50,253 nucleotides of DNA, from the NCBI RefSeq assembly GCF_000718775.1, contig NZ_JOCB01000056.1, positions 1 through 50,253 of the forward strand, written 5' to 3'. A model generated the notes under the pieces. The model ran no database searches, was not told the origin of the DNA, and was given only the letters and a program-made list of their open reading frames with translations. The position numbers and the translations under genes are program-made. Positions 8,293 to 15,777 of this stretch are shown here, in pieces. This DNA comes from Streptomyces sp. NRRL S-31. GTDB lineage: Bacteria; Actinomycetota; Actinomycetes; Streptomycetales; Streptomycetaceae. The number at the start of each line of letters is the position of its first letter. The first letter of the stretch is position 1.

Positions 8293-9456
8293 TCAGCGGG
8301 CGGACAGCGCCGCGCGCACCGCGGCGAGGTCCGCGTCCGACGCCAGTCCGGCGTGGTACAGCCGGAGTTCGGTCGCGCCCGCGGCCCGCGCGCGGGCCGC
8401 GTCGGCCGCGAGCGTGCCGGGGCTGCCGCCCATGCCGGAGACGACGGTCAGGTTGGCGGCCAGCACCGTGCCCCGCCGGGCCCGCGCGGCGAACGGCTCC
8501 AGCAGGGCCGTACCGCCCGTGCAGGGCACCACCACGCCGTCGGCCACGGACAGGATGTGGGCGGGGTCGACGCCGGCGTTGGCGCCGCAGTGGTAGGGCA
8601 CCGGGTCGGCGTGCAGCAGCACCTGGAAGCCCGGGGGCGCGGCGGCGCGCACGGCGGCGACGGCCTCCTCCTGGAGGGTGCGGGCGGTGCCGTCGCGCCA
8701 CGCGCGCGTGGCGGCCGCGGTGTCCTCGCCGAGCAGCTTGCCGACCGTCGGCCAGCCCTCGTCCGCGGCGGCGCCCCGCCACAGCGGTTCCAGCGCCTCG
8801 CGCACGGCCGCGGCCAGCGCGTCGGCGTCCAGGCCCTGTTCGCCGTAGCCGGTCCGGCAGGACGGGCAGAAGCACAGGGACATCAGGTACTGGCCGGCGT
8901 CCCCGAGGCCCACGCCGGCGGTCTTGTCGTGGGCGTGCAGGTGCTGGAGCCCGTACCAGCCGAGGGACTCCAGTTCGGTGCCGTGCGCGCCGGGGCGGAC
9001 GGCGGCCTCCGCGGCCAGGTCGGTCAGGTACGCGCGCGTGGCGGGCTGGGCGACGCAGGGCGCCCACGGGTAGTGGTCGCCGTAGGCGTTGACGACCGAG
9101 GTGTCGGGGTGTTCGGCGCCGAGCCGGGAGTTGTGGGCGAGGACGACCCAGGTGTGCACCTCCAGACCGGCCCCGGCGAGGGCCCGCGCGGCCTCGCCGT
9201 AGGCGTTGCCGGGGGCCCAGCGGCCGGCGGGGTAGGGCCGCAGGCCGCGGCCCGCCCAGCGGCCGCCCGGCGGGTAGAGGACGGCCGCGTACTCGGCGGT
9301 GACGATGCGGTGGCGCGGGTGGCGCGGGGTGAGCGCGCGGGTGGAGTGGTAGGCGGCGGCCAGGGTCACCTGTCCGACGCCGAGTCCGGCGATGCGGGCG
9401 GGGGCTACCCGGTCGCCGTTGACGTCCCAGGGGTAGACGAACGCCGATGCCTTCAC
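8293..9456 (-). CDS. alanine-rich protein of unknown function, possible TIM-barrel hydrolase
   Basis: 387 aa from a GTG at 9456 that overlaps the kdgD stop (GTGA). I do not recognise a named family with certainty. Features include an N-terminal ASAFVYPWDVNG strand, WVVLAHNSRLG, a CFCPSCRTGYG cysteine cluster near residue 190, LLHADPVPYHCG and VVPCTGG. Successive strand/loop motifs ending in a C-terminal AGATELRLYHAGL strand suggest a barrel like putative glycoside hydrolases. There is no signal peptide, so it is cytoplasmic. Its position inside the sugar-acid operon suggests it acts on a uronide or aldonic intermediate; this is inference. Confidence 0.7.
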   Translation of the reverse strand: MKASAFVYPWDVNGDRVAPARIAGLGVGQVTLAAAYHSTRALTPRHPRHRIVTAEYAAVLYPPGGRWAGRGLRPYPAGRWAPGNAYGEAARALAGAGLEVHTWVVLAHNSRLGAEHPDTSVVNAYGDHYPWAPCVAQPATRAYLTDLAAEAAVRPGAHGTELESLGWYGLQHLHAHDKTAGVGLGDAGQYLMSLCFCPSCRTGYGEQGLDADALAAAVREALEPLWRGAAADEGWPTVGKLLGEDTAAATRAWRDGTARTLQEEAVAAVRAAAPPGFQVLLHADPVPYHCGANAGVDPAHILSVADGVVVPCTGGTALLEPFAARARRGTVLAANLTVVSGMGGSPGTLAADAARARAAGATELRLYHAGLASDADLAAVRAALSAR

Positions 9457-10394
9457 GCGTCCTCCTCCAGCAGGGCGAGTCCCCGCTCGATCAGCCGGGC
9501 GAGCTGTTTGACGTGGTCCTCGGCCGGTTCGCACAGCGGGGGCCGCACCTCGCCGACGTCCAGGCCGCGCAGCCGTACGCCCGCCTTGACCAGGGAGACG
9601 GCGTATCCGGGGCCCTGCGCGCGCAGTTCCGCGAACGGCCGGTAGAAGCCGTCCAGCAGGCGGTGCGCGGTGGGCAGGTCGCCGGACGCGAGGGCGCGGT
9701 GGAAGGCGAGGGCGATCTCCGGCACGAAGCAGAACACGGCGGAGGAGTACAGGGGGACGCCGAGCGCGCGGTAGGCGAGCTGGGTCTGCTCGGCGGTGGG
9801 CAGGCCGTTGAAGTACAGGAAGTCGCCGGGTGCCTCGGTGCGGACGGCGCTGATGATCCGCTGCATCAGATCGAGGTCGCCGAGGCCGTCCTTGAGGCCG
9901 ACGACACCGTCCGTGCGGGCCAGTTCGACCACGGTCCGCGGGGTGAACACGGCGTTGTCGCGCTGGTAGACGACGACCGGCAGGCCGGTGGCCGCGGCGA
10001 CCTCCCGGTAGTGCAGCAGCAGGCCCTCCTGGCCGGCGAGCACGAGGTAGGGCGGCATCGCCAGCAGACCGTCGGCGCCCGCGTCCGCGGCAAGGCGCGC
10101 GTAGCGGACGGCGAGCGCGGTGCCGTAGCCGGTGCCCGCGACGACCGGGACGCGCCCGTCGGCCGCCTCGACGGCCGCCCGCACGCAGGCGCCGAACTCC
10201 TCCGGCAGCAGCGCGTGGAACTCCCCGGTGCCGCAGGCGGCGAAGACGGCCGCGGCACCGGCCTCGACGCCGCGGCGCACATGGGTGCGGTAGACGTCCG
10301 GGTCGAGCGGGCCGCCGGGGCCGTAGGCCGTGACGGGGAAGAAGAGCGGCCCGTCCGGGTCGCGGAGCCGGGCGGCGAGCGGGGCTGGCGTCAC
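9453..10394 (-). CDS. kdgD: 5-dehydro-4-deoxyglucarate dehydratase
   Basis: 313 aa class I DHDPS-superfamily enzyme that decarboxylates and dehydrates 5-keto-4-deoxyglucarate to alpha-ketoglutaric semialdehyde. Diagnostic stretches are PLFFPVTAYG, AACGTGEFHAL (53-63), Tyr143 in VVYQRDNAVF, the Schiff-base Lys168 in GLKDGLGD, and GLPTAEQ followed by YSSAVFCFVPE. I chose the GTG at 10394 because GGGAG lies 5-6 nt upstream and the product begins at the usual LAARLRD segment; an ATG at 10415 would add seven residues. It is first gene of a coupled four-gene operon and divergent from uronate dehydrogenase, forming consecutive parts of uronate catabolism. Confidence 0.88.
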   Translation of the reverse strand: MTPAPLAARLRDPDGPLFFPVTAYGPGGPLDPDVYRTHVRRGVEAGAAAVFAACGTGEFHALLPEEFGACVRAAVEAADGRVPVVAGTGYGTALAVRYARLAADAGADGLLAMPPYLVLAGQEGLLLHYREVAAATGLPVVVYQRDNAVFTPRTVVELARTDGVVGLKDGLGDLDLMQRIISAVRTEAPGDFLYFNGLPTAEQTQLAYRALGVPLYSSAVFCFVPEIALAFHRALASGDLPTAHRLLDGFYRPFAELRAQGPGYAVSLVKAGVRLRGLDVGEVRPPLCEPAEDHVKQLARLIERGLALLEEDA

Positions 10395-10450
10395 AGGCGC
10401 TCCCAGTCGGTGCATTCTTCTGATCGGCGTCCATGTCTCTGAACGAACTC

Positions 10451-10480
10451 ACGCTACGGGCCCCTCTCGGAGCGGGTCAA
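10451..10480 (-). promoter_or_regulatory. promoter of the kdgD operon
   Basis: Read on the minus strand: TTGACC (10480-10475), 18-nt spacer, TAGCGT (10456-10451), a good match to the vegetative Streptomyces promoter. It is a near mirror image of the promoter driving the divergent uronate dehydrogenase. Confidence 0.65.
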
Positions 10481-10482
10481 GC

Positions 10483-10494
10483 GCCCGAACGGGC
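10483..10494. promoter_or_regulatory. operator candidate shared with deoR
   Basis: GCCCGAACGGGC (arms GCCCG/CGGGC, AA centre) lies 3 bp upstream of the -35 of the kdgD operon. The identical 12-mer is at 11713-11724 just downstream of the deoR promoter. This suggests the DeoR-family protein controls both units. Confidence 0.5.
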
Positions 10495-10528
10495 AACGCG
10501 GCAGCGGATTCCCCCTGGCGGGGCCCAC

Positions 10529-10558
10529 TTGACGGAGCGCGCCACATCTCCCTAGCGT
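10529..10558 (+). promoter_or_regulatory. promoter of uronate dehydrogenase gene
   Basis: TTGACG (10529-10534), 18-nt spacer, TAGCGT (10553-10558), followed about 50 nt later by AAGGAG and the ATG at 10625. Confidence 0.65.
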
Positions 10559-10624
10559 GTCCACGCATGTGAATACCGTCCACGCACGCGGCCGTTGACG
10601 CTGGGACACCAAGGAGACCGAAGG

Positions 10625-11434
10625 ATGCCCGCTCCCCGTACCGTCCTGCTCACCGGCGCCGCCGGCGGGCTCGGCACCCTGATGCGGTCCCTGCTGCCGG
10701 AGTACGGCTACGCGCTGCGCCTGTTCGACGCCCGCCCCGTCGAGGGCGAACCGGACGCGATCACCGCGGACCTCGCCGACCGGGAGGCGGTGCGCGAGGC
10801 GGTGCGGGGCGTGGACGCGATCCTGCACCTCGCGGGCATCTCCCTGGAGGCACCCTTCGAGAAGATCCTGCGGTCCAACATCGAGGGCACCTACCACCTG
10901 TACGAGGCCGCCCGCCGGGAAGGCGTGCCGCGCGTCGTCTTCGCCTCCTCCAACCACGCCGTCGGCTTCACCCCGGCCCCGCGCGCGGGCGAGCCGCCGA
11001 TCCCCGTCGACACCCCGCGCCGCCCGGACACCTTCTACGGCCTGTCGAAGTCCTTCGGCGAGGACCTGGCCCAGTTCTACTGGGACAAGCACGGCCTGGA
11101 GACCGTCTCCGTGCGCATCGGCTCCTGCTTCCCGGAGCCGACCAGCGTGCGCATGCTCTCGATCTGGATGAGCCCGGCCGACGGGGCCCGGCTCTTCCAC
11201 GCCGCCCTGACCGCCGAGCAGGTCGGCCACACCGTCGTCTACGGCTCCTCCGCCAACACCCGGCTGTGGTGGGACCTGACCAGCGCGCGGGCCCTCGGCT
11301 ACGAGCCGCGGGACGACTCGGAGCCGTACGCCGGGAAACTCATCGCCGAGCACGGCGAACCGGACCCGGAGAACCCGGCCCACACCCTCCTGGGCGGGCA
11401 CTTCGTGACCGACCCGCCGATCTGGCCGTACTGA
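10625..11434 (+). CDS. udh: uronate dehydrogenase (NAD-dependent epimerase/dehydratase fold)
   Basis: 269 aa short-chain (extended SDR-like) enzyme. It has GAAGGLG (11-17) for NAD binding, FASSNHAVGF (106-115) and the catalytic Tyr138/Lys142 in FYGLSKSFGE. Overall pattern (HLAGIS, NIEGTYHLYEAAR, RIGSCFPEP, RMLS.W) matches bacterial uronate dehydrogenases such as the Agrobacterium enzyme as I recall it. It oxidises D-glucuronate or D-galacturonate at C1 to the aldarolactone. The ATG at 10625 has AAGGAG 8 nt upstream. The divergent kdgD handles a later intermediate; no lactonase gene is visible nearby. Confidence 0.88.
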   Translation: MPAPRTVLLTGAAGGLGTLMRSLLPEYGYALRLFDARPVEGEPDAITADLADREAVREAVRGVDAILHLAGISLEAPFEKILRSNIEGTYHLYEAARREGVPRVVFASSNHAVGFTPAPRAGEPPIPVDTPRRPDTFYGLSKSFGEDLAQFYWDKHGLETVSVRIGSCFPEPTSVRMLSIWMSPADGARLFHAALTAEQVGHTVVYGSSANTRLWWDLTSARALGYEPRDDSEPYAGKLIAEHGEPDPENPAHTLLGGHFVTDPPIWPY

Positions 11435-11672
11435 GATCCGCGGCGGACCGTACCGGGCGGCGCGGAGCCGCGCGGCGGACCGCCGCGCCCCTCGGGCGGC
11501 CGGAACCCGACCACCCCGCGCGCGGTCGGGCACCGAACGGACCCGCCGGCCGCCGCATCCGGGCATCCGGGGTGCCCGATCCCACTCCTCATCCGACGGC
11601 CGCGCAGGTACGCGGCGGACCCGCACCGCGCGAAGCGGGCCCAAGCGGGCAGGATCGGGCTGACAACAGACC

Positions 11673-11701
11673 TGGTCAGCGCCGCGCACCGACGGTAGAA
11701 C
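11673..11701 (+). promoter_or_regulatory. deoR promoter
   Basis: TGGTCA (11673-11678), 17-nt spacer, TAGAAC (11696-11701). The palindrome at 11713 would lie at about +5 to +16, the position expected for autorepression. Confidence 0.45.
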
Positions 11702-11712
11702 TTCCCCCATGG

Positions 11713-11724
11713 GCCCGAACGGGC
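11713..11724. promoter_or_regulatory. autoregulatory operator candidate GCCCGAACGGGC
   Basis: Second exact copy of the 12-mer seen at 10483-10494, 18 nt upstream of the GTG at 11743 and just downstream of the predicted -10. Confidence 0.5.
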
Positions 11725-11742
11725 GGTTCCACAGGGAAGTGG

Positions 11743-12522
11743 GTGACGTCAGTGAGCGCGTGGACCACGGAGGAGCGCCGGCGCGAGATCGTCCTGGCCG
11801 CGCGCGCCACCGGCTCGGTGGACGTCACCGCGCTCGCCACCGAACTGGGCGTGGCCAAGGAGACCATCCGGCGCGATCTGCGCGCACTGGAGGACCACGG
11901 CCTGGTCCGCCGCACCCATGGCGGCGCCTACCCGGTGGAGAGCGCCGGCTTCGAGACGACGCTCGCCTTCCGCGCCACCAGCCACGTGCCCGAGAAGCGC
12001 CGGATCGCCGCCGCGGCGGCCGACCTGCTCGGGGACGCCGAGACGGTCTTCGTCGACGAGGGCTTCACCCCCCAGCTCATCGCCGAGGCGCTGCCCGGGG
12101 ACCGGCCGCTGACCGTGGTCACCGCGTCCCTGCCGGTCGCGGGCGCCCTCGCGGAGGCGGACCAGGTCTCCGTGCTGCTGCTCGGCGGCCGGGTGAGACC
12201 GGGCACGCTCGCCACCGTCGACCACTGGACGACGAAGATGCTGGCCGGCTTCGTGCTCGACCTCGCCTTCATCGGGGCCAACGGCATCTCCCGCGAGCAC
12301 GGCCTGACCACACCCGATCCGGCGGTCGGCGAGGTCAAGGCGCAGGCCGTCCGGGCCGCCCGCCGCACGGTCTTCGCAGGGACGCACACCAAGTTCGGCG
12401 CGGTCAGCTTCTGCCGGTTCGCGGAGATCGGCGCGCTGGAGGCGATCGTGACCAGTACCTCCCTCCCGGCCGCCGAGGCCCACCGCTACTCCCTGCTGGG
12501 CCCGCAGGTCATCCGGGTCTGA
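11743..12522 (+). CDS. DeoR-family transcriptional regulator of sugar metabolism
   Basis: About 259 aa. The N-terminal helix-turn-helix reads TERRREIV, then VTALATELGVAKETIRRDLR, then HGLVRRTHGGAY, the DeoR signature. The C-terminal domain has VDEGFT, TVVTASLPVA, LLLGGRVRPGTLA and FIGANGI, the sugar-phosphate-binding DeoRC fold. GTG at 11743 and GTG at 11752 are both possible starts; GGGAAG lies close to the first. The ABC transporter and alcohol dehydrogenase genes follow 110 nt downstream, so it most likely represses them and, by the shared operator, the uronate operon. Confidence 0.88.
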   Translation: MTSVSAWTTEERRREIVLAARATGSVDVTALATELGVAKETIRRDLRALEDHGLVRRTHGGAYPVESAGFETTLAFRATSHVPEKRRIAAAAADLLGDAETVFVDEGFTPQLIAEALPGDRPLTVVTASLPVAGALAEADQVSVLLLGGRVRPGTLATVDHWTTKMLAGFVLDLAFIGANGISREHGLTTPDPAVGEVKAQAVRAARRTVFAGTHTKFGAVSFCRFAEIGALEAIVTSTSLPAAEAHRYSLLGPQVIRV

Positions 12523-12632
12523 CCGGCCGGGCCCGGCGACCCGACACCCCTCCCCCGGGCGCCCCACACCCTCAAGAGCCCGATATCCACCGATACCTCC
12601 CCCTCAAGTCCCCATACCTCCAGGAGCGATCC

Positions 12633-14003
12633 ATGCGCATCCCGAGCCGACGGAGGCCGCGAGCCACGCTCGCCGCGGTCGCCGCAGGGACGCTGCTCGC
12701 CCCGCTGCTCTCCGGCTGCTGGGCCGGTGCGGGCGGGACCGGTTCCGGCGGCGACGCCATCAACGTGCTGATGGTCAACAACCCGCAGATGACCGAGTTG
12801 CAGAAGCTGACCGCCGCCCACTTCACCAAGGACACCGGCATCAGGGTCAACTTCACGGTGCTGCCCGAGAACGACGTCCGCGACAAGATCAGCCAGGACT
12901 TCGCCAACCAGGCCGGCCAGTACGACGTGGCCACCCTGTCCAACTACGAGATACCGATCTACGCCCGCAACGGCTGGCTGCACGAGATGAACTCCTACGT
13001 GGCGAAGGACCCGGCCTACGACGAGCGGGACGTCCTCGGTCCGATGCGCGAGTCCCTCACCGCCGCCGACGGCAAGCTCTACGGGCAGCCCTTCTACGGC
13101 GAGTCGTCGTTCCTCATGTACCGCAAGGACGTGTTCGCGGCGAAGGGCCTGACGATGCCCGCCCACCCCACCTGGCGGCAGGTCGCCGACCTGGCGGCCC
13201 GGACGGACGGCGCCCGGCCCGGCATGCGGGGCATCTGCCTGCGCGGACTGCCGGGCTGGGGCGAGCTGATGGCGCCGCTGACCACCGTGGTGAACACGTT
13301 CGGCGGCACCTGGTTCGACAAGGACTGGACGGCGCGGCTCGACTCCCCCGCCTTCGAGAAGGCCACCAAGTTCTACGTCGGCCTGGTGCGCGGGCACGGC
13401 GAGTCCGGCGCCGCCCAGTCCGGCTTCGCCGAGTGCCTGAACAACATGACCCAGGGCAAGGTCGCCATGTGGTACGACGCCACCTCCGCGGCCGGCCTGC
13501 TGGAGGCGGACGGCTCCCCGGTGAAGGGGAGACTGGGCTACGCCCCCGCGCCCGTGGAGCGGACCGGCTCCTCAGGCTGGCTCTACACCTGGGCCTGGGG
13601 CATCCAGCACGCCTCCCGCAACCCGGACAAGGCATGGAAGTTCGTGTCCTGGGCGTCCGGGAAGGACTACGAGCGGCTGGTCGGCCGGACCAGCGGCTGG
13701 CCGAACGTCCCGGCGGGCAAGCGGGCGTCGACGTACGCGAACCCCGCCTACCGCGCGTCCGCCGCCGCCTTCCAGGAGATGACCCGGGAGGCCATCGAGA
13801 GCAGCCGCCCGAACGACCCCGGCGTACAGCCGCGCCCCGCGCCCGGCATCCAGTTCGTCGGCATCCCCGAGTTCACCGATCTGGGCACCAAGGTCTCGCA
13901 GGAGATCAGCGCTGCCATCGCCGGACGGCAGTCGGTCGACTCGGCCCTGAGGAAGTCCCAGCAGCTCGCCGAGCGGATCTCCGAGGAGTACGAGGGACGA
14001 TGA
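12633..14003 (+). CDS. ABC transporter sugar/polyol-binding lipoprotein
   Basis: 456 aa extracellular solute-binding protein of family 1. A twin-Arg-rich n-region and hydrophobic segment end in the lipobox LLSGC with Cys29 as the lipidated residue. INVLMVNNPQMTELQKL and DVATLSNYEIPIYARNGWL are typical of the lobe-1 core of mannitol/sorbitol-type binding proteins. ATG at 12633 has CAGGAG 8 nt upstream. Stop overlaps the first permease start (ATGA). No ATPase gene is present, as is usual in Streptomyces, where the shared MsiK energises such importers. Ligand is unknown; a polyol or sugar acid is likely. Confidence 0.87.
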   Translation: MRIPSRRRPRATLAAVAAGTLLAPLLSGCWAGAGGTGSGGDAINVLMVNNPQMTELQKLTAAHFTKDTGIRVNFTVLPENDVRDKISQDFANQAGQYDVATLSNYEIPIYARNGWLHEMNSYVAKDPAYDERDVLGPMRESLTAADGKLYGQPFYGESSFLMYRKDVFAAKGLTMPAHPTWRQVADLAARTDGARPGMRGICLRGLPGWGELMAPLTTVVNTFGGTWFDKDWTARLDSPAFEKATKFYVGLVRGHGESGAAQSGFAECLNNMTQGKVAMWYDATSAAGLLEADGSPVKGRLGYAPAPVERTGSSGWLYTWAWGIQHASRNPDKAWKFVSWASGKDYERLVGRTSGWPNVPAGKRASTYANPAYRASAAAFQEMTREAIESSRPNDPGVQPRPAPGIQFVGIPEFTDLGTKVSQEISAAIAGRQSVDSALRKSQQLAERISEEYEGR

Positions 14004-14935
14004 CCGCGACGACAGCCCCCTTCACGGCGACACCGGTACGCGCCGCGCGGCGGCCCTCCGCCCGCCTGCGCGCCTGGGCCACCCGGGCCCCGCTGCTGCC
14101 CGCCCTGGTCTTCATGATCATCGTGACCCAGCTGCCGTTCGTGGCCACGCTGGTGATCTCCTTCTTCGACTGGAACGCCCTCTATCCCAAGACCCGCCGC
14201 TTCACCGGCCTCGACAACTACCGCCAGGTCCTGACCGACGGCGCCCTGCGCCACTCGGTGTGGACGACCGTGCTGCTGACGGTGACGGTGGTCCTCGTCA
14301 GCCTGGTCCTCGGCCTGGCGCTGGCCCTGCTGCTGGACCGCCGGTTCCGCGGCCGGGGCCTCGTGCGCACCCTGCTGATCGCGCCGTTCCTGGTGGTCCC
14401 GGTGGCGGCGGCCCTGCTCTGGAAACATGTGCTGTACAACCCTGAATACGGCTTGCTCAACGGCTTGTTGCACTATGTCGGCGGGCCACAGCCCGACTGG
14501 ATCTCACACACCCCGCTGCTCGCGGTCGAGGCCTCCCTGGTGTGGCAGTGGACGCCGTTCATGATGCTGATCCTGCTCGCCGGGCTGCAGAGCCGTGACC
14601 CCGAGCAGATCGAGGCGGCCCGGGTGGACGGTGCCGGCGACTGGCAGATCTTCCGTCACCTGACCCTCCCGCACCTGCGCCGCTACCTGGAACTCGGCGC
14701 CCTGCTGGGCTCGGTCTACATCGTGCAGAACTTCGACGCCGTCTTCACCATCACGTCCGGCGGACTGGGCACCGCCAACCTGCCCTACACCGTCTACCAG
14801 AGCTTCTACCAGGCCCACGAGAACGGCCTCGCCTCGGCCGCCGGCGTCCTGGTGGTCATCGGCTCGATCGTCATCGCGACCTTCGCCCTGCGCGTGGTGT
14901 CGTCCCTGTTCCGCGAGGAGGTGTCCGGCGCATGA
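14000..14935 (+). CDS. ABC transporter permease (MalF-like)
   Basis: 311 aa integral membrane protein with about six hydrophobic segments (first at LLPALVFMIIVTQLPFVATL). The ATPase-docking EAA loop is EAARVDGAGDWQIFRHLTLP near residue 207. It forms the channel with the next gene and receives substrate from the preceding lipoprotein. It overlaps both neighbours by ATGA junctions, so the three transport genes are translationally coupled. Confidence 0.9.
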   Translation: MTATTAPFTATPVRAARRPSARLRAWATRAPLLPALVFMIIVTQLPFVATLVISFFDWNALYPKTRRFTGLDNYRQVLTDGALRHSVWTTVLLTVTVVLVSLVLGLALALLLDRRFRGRGLVRTLLIAPFLVVPVAAALLWKHVLYNPEYGLLNGLLHYVGGPQPDWISHTPLLAVEASLVWQWTPFMMLILLAGLQSRDPEQIEAARVDGAGDWQIFRHLTLPHLRRYLELGALLGSVYIVQNFDAVFTITSGGLGTANLPYTVYQSFYQAHENGLASAAGVLVVIGSIVIATFALRVVSSLFREEVSGA

Positions 14936-15777
14936 GCGGCATCGCCGTGACGACCCGGAAGCGCAAGGCCCTGGGCGTCGGCCTGGTGGCCTGGCTGGCC
15001 GGCATCGTCTTCTTCCTGCCCGTCGCGTGGATGGCGCTGACGTCCTTCCACTCCGAGGCGGACGCGGCGGCCAACCCGCCCGCCTTCGGCGCCGCCCTCA
15101 CCCTGGACGGCTACCGCGAGTTCTTCGGCGCGGGCGGCGGGGCCGACCCCTGGCCCGCGCTGATCAACTCGGCGGTCGCCTCGCTGGCCTCGACGCTCCT
15201 CGTGCTGCTCCTGGCGCTGCCGGCCGCGTACGCGCTGTCGATCCGGCGGGTGCGCAAGTGGACGGACGTCCTGTTCTTCTTCCTGTCCACGAAGATGCTG
15301 CCGGTCGTGGCCGGTCTGCTGCCGGTCTACCTGTTCGCGAAGAACACCGGGCTGCTCGACAACATCTGGTTCCTGGTCGTGCTGCACACCTCGATGAACC
15401 TGCCGATCGCGGTGTGGATGATGCAGTCGTTCCTCGCCGAGGTCCCGGTGGCGGTGATCGAGGCGGCGCGGATCGACGGCGCCCGGCTGCCGACGGTCCT
15501 CGCCCGCGTGGTGGCCCCGATCGCCCTGCCCGGCATCGCCGCCACCGCCCTGATCTGCTTCATCTTCAGCTGGAACGAACTGCTCTTCGCCCGGGTCCTG
15601 ACGGGCGTGGTCGCCGAGACCGCCCCCGTCTTCCTGACCGGCTTCATCACCAGCCAGGGCCTGTTCCTGGCCAAGGTGTGCGCCGCGTCGCTCGTCATCT
15701 CCCTGCCGGTGCTCGCCGCGGGGTTCGCAGCCCAGGACAAGCTGGTCCAGGGCCTGTCGTTGGGAGCCGTGAAATGA
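14932..15777 (+). CDS. ABC transporter permease (MalG-like)
   Basis: 281 aa with about six membrane segments and the EAA loop EAARIDGARLPTVLARVVAP near residue 178. It is the second half of the membrane channel. The start overlaps the previous stop (ATGA), and the next gene, a zinc alcohol dehydrogenase, starts in its stop codon in the same way, making uptake and first oxidation one coupled unit. Confidence 0.9.
   Translation: MSGIAVTTRKRKALGVGLVAWLAGIVFFLPVAWMALTSFHSEADAAANPPAFGAALTLDGYREFFGAGGGADPWPALINSAVASLASTLLVLLLALPAAYALSIRRVRKWTDVLFFFLSTKMLPVVAGLLPVYLFAKNTGLLDNIWFLVVLHTSMNLPIAVWMMQSFLAEVPVAVIEAARIDGARLPTVLARVVAPIALPGIAATALICFIFSWNELLFARVLTGVVAETAPVFLTGFITSQGLFLAKVCAASLVISLPVLAAGFAAQDKLVQGLSLGAVK

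Larger units (their letters stand above)
11435..11742. other. 308-bp intergenic region udh-deoR
   Basis: No ORF with credible codon bias. The first part contains GC-rich inverted repeats, including CGCGGCGG/CCGCCGCG at 11471-11487, which may terminate udh. The last 70 bases hold the deoR promoter and operator. Confidence 0.5.
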
